Below are positions 63,092 to 64,000 of a stretch of DNA of 64,000 nucleotides, piece after piece. This DNA comes from Aplysia californica (Eukaryota; Mollusca; Gastropoda; Aplysiida; Aplysiidae). The translations under genes and the position numbers were made by a program. Positions within the stretch are counted from its first letter, which is position 1, and every line of letters begins with the position of its first letter. The DNA lies in the NCBI RefSeq assembly GCF_000002075.1, contig NW_004797289.1:2371228-2435227 (forward strand), read 5' to 3'. Below the pieces are notes generated by a model that saw nothing but the letters and a program-made list of their open reading frames with translations, was not told the origin of the DNA and searched no databases.

Positions 63092-63539
63092 CTGTAGGAA
63101 AATCCCGTTTGTTTACATAAGATACAGAAGTGATTGCTACTTCATAAGGACAAAAATGGCCATAGATCTATTATAAGCTAAGTGAACCCTACCACATTAG
63201 CCTGTAATATTTTTCTTTTTTGGGCACTGTTTGGGAGAAATGGTCCCGGCCTAACCCTATAGACATTTATACACAACATTGAAAACCGAAGTCGAGTAAA
63301 AGTACTGTTAAACTGAGTTGCCTGCCAAACCTATTTGAGACTAGATCTATTTTCGGCACTATTCTGAATTCTAATGTTTTTTTAGTGTGCTGAGAACAAT
63401 TTTGGAACTAAAAACTGCCACAAACTATTATTTTGTGAATTTAGCAGGGGGGCAGGGGGAGTCCCCCCATCACCCCCTTTTTTATAAAAGGCAACTTTCA
63501 GTTTTGTTTCCCATTGATCATTGTGTACATAATGGAGGC

Positions 63540-63991
63540 TATTCGGACTCAAATTCCAGTGCGCGTGCGCAATCACCGGTTGTACCGTAAGCGAGGTCTA
63601 TACTCGAGTCCGAATAGTCTCCCGATGCTATTCTGACTTTAAACTACTGGTAGGCTATTACACTGCGTTTCACGACTACAAAGGGATCAAAATATAAAAT
63701 TCATATATATAATCAGTCCTTATAAGACAGCCCCCCCCCCTCTCTCTCTTTCTCTCCCTCTCTCTATATTCCCTCCCATACCGTTGCCCACTGCCCGGCC
63801 CTACTATTATATTATCCTTTGTAAAGAAGACCACAGTTCGCACTGGGTCACCACGGTCGGTGTCCATTTGTTGTCAGTTCCTTGGCCAGATCGTACAAAC
63901 CGAGGAAGGCCAAGGTCGAATTGCGTGTCTGCTTCACATCCAGTACACCTAGTGATTGTGCATGCGCATTGGAGTTTGAGTCCGAATAGCT
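63540..63991. mobile_element. MITE with TTCGGACTC ends, TA target
   Basis: ATTCGGACTCAAATTCCAGT then GCGCGTGCGCAATC at the left recur inverted at 63955-63991 (GATTGTGCATGCGC, GTTTGAGTCCGAATAG). TA flanks TTCGGACTC. A third, inverted end lies at 63602-63617. Confidence 0.65.
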
Positions 63992-64000
63992 ATGGCCATT

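Noticed and set aside
63676-63867. MDTDRGDPVRTVVFF as the NOX first exon
   Set aside because: No NOX2-like MGNWxVNEG resemblance and no donor in the required phase 0; it lies inside a MITE.

Overview
The window is animal nuclear DNA: AT-rich, gene-poor, with introns and dense dispersed repeats. The host genes are clear metazoan orthologues. The repeat landscape (tRNA-headed SINEs, (GAA)n-tailed LINEs, many short inverted-repeat DNA elements, TTAA-flanked piggyBac relatives) suggests a mollusc, most likely a gastropod. That organism call is inference from repeat style; nothing here proves the species.

Layout. 1-7058: repeats only, including a degenerate 3.0-kb piggyBac transposon (4012-7054, TTAA on both sides) that landed just past the 3' end of the next gene. 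7281-24628, minus strand: a Fanconi anaemia group G (FANCG) gene, assembled by eye into 15 phase-consistent coding exons, 834 codons, from an ATG at 24628 to a stop at 7281. 24.6-30.1 kb: repeats, including foldback elements carrying TTAGGG-like DNA and a truncated LINE. 30149-30595, plus strand: LSM10, the U7 snRNP Sm-like protein, in a single coding exon. 30.6-45.4 kb: repeats only, with a three-level nest of DNA transposons directly behind LSM10, an L2/CR1-like LINE and several inverted-repeat elements. 45470-63091, minus strand: a NADPH oxidase of the NOX2 (CYBB) type, 15 coding exons giving 548 residues; only the short first exon, about 15 codons in vertebrate CYBB, was not found and may lie beyond 63100 or outside the window.

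The three genes are not functionally linked: FANCG acts in DNA crosslink repair, LSM10 in histone mRNA 3'-end processing, NOX2 in superoxide production. FANCG and LSM10 are head to head about 5.5 kb apart.

Most interesting non-genic signals: (1) a hairpin shared as the 3' domain of several different SINE-like families, whose stem shows paired base changes between copies; (2) a 45-bp minisatellite that amplifies the first bases of a NOX intron starting at the splice donor, with a three-unit higher-order pattern; (3) a decayed tandem copy of a FANCG exon; (4) a U2 snRNA-derived fragment; (5) at least four TTAA-flanked elements with different termini; (6) a transposon inside a transposon inside an older copy of the first. 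No viral or LTR element was recognised.
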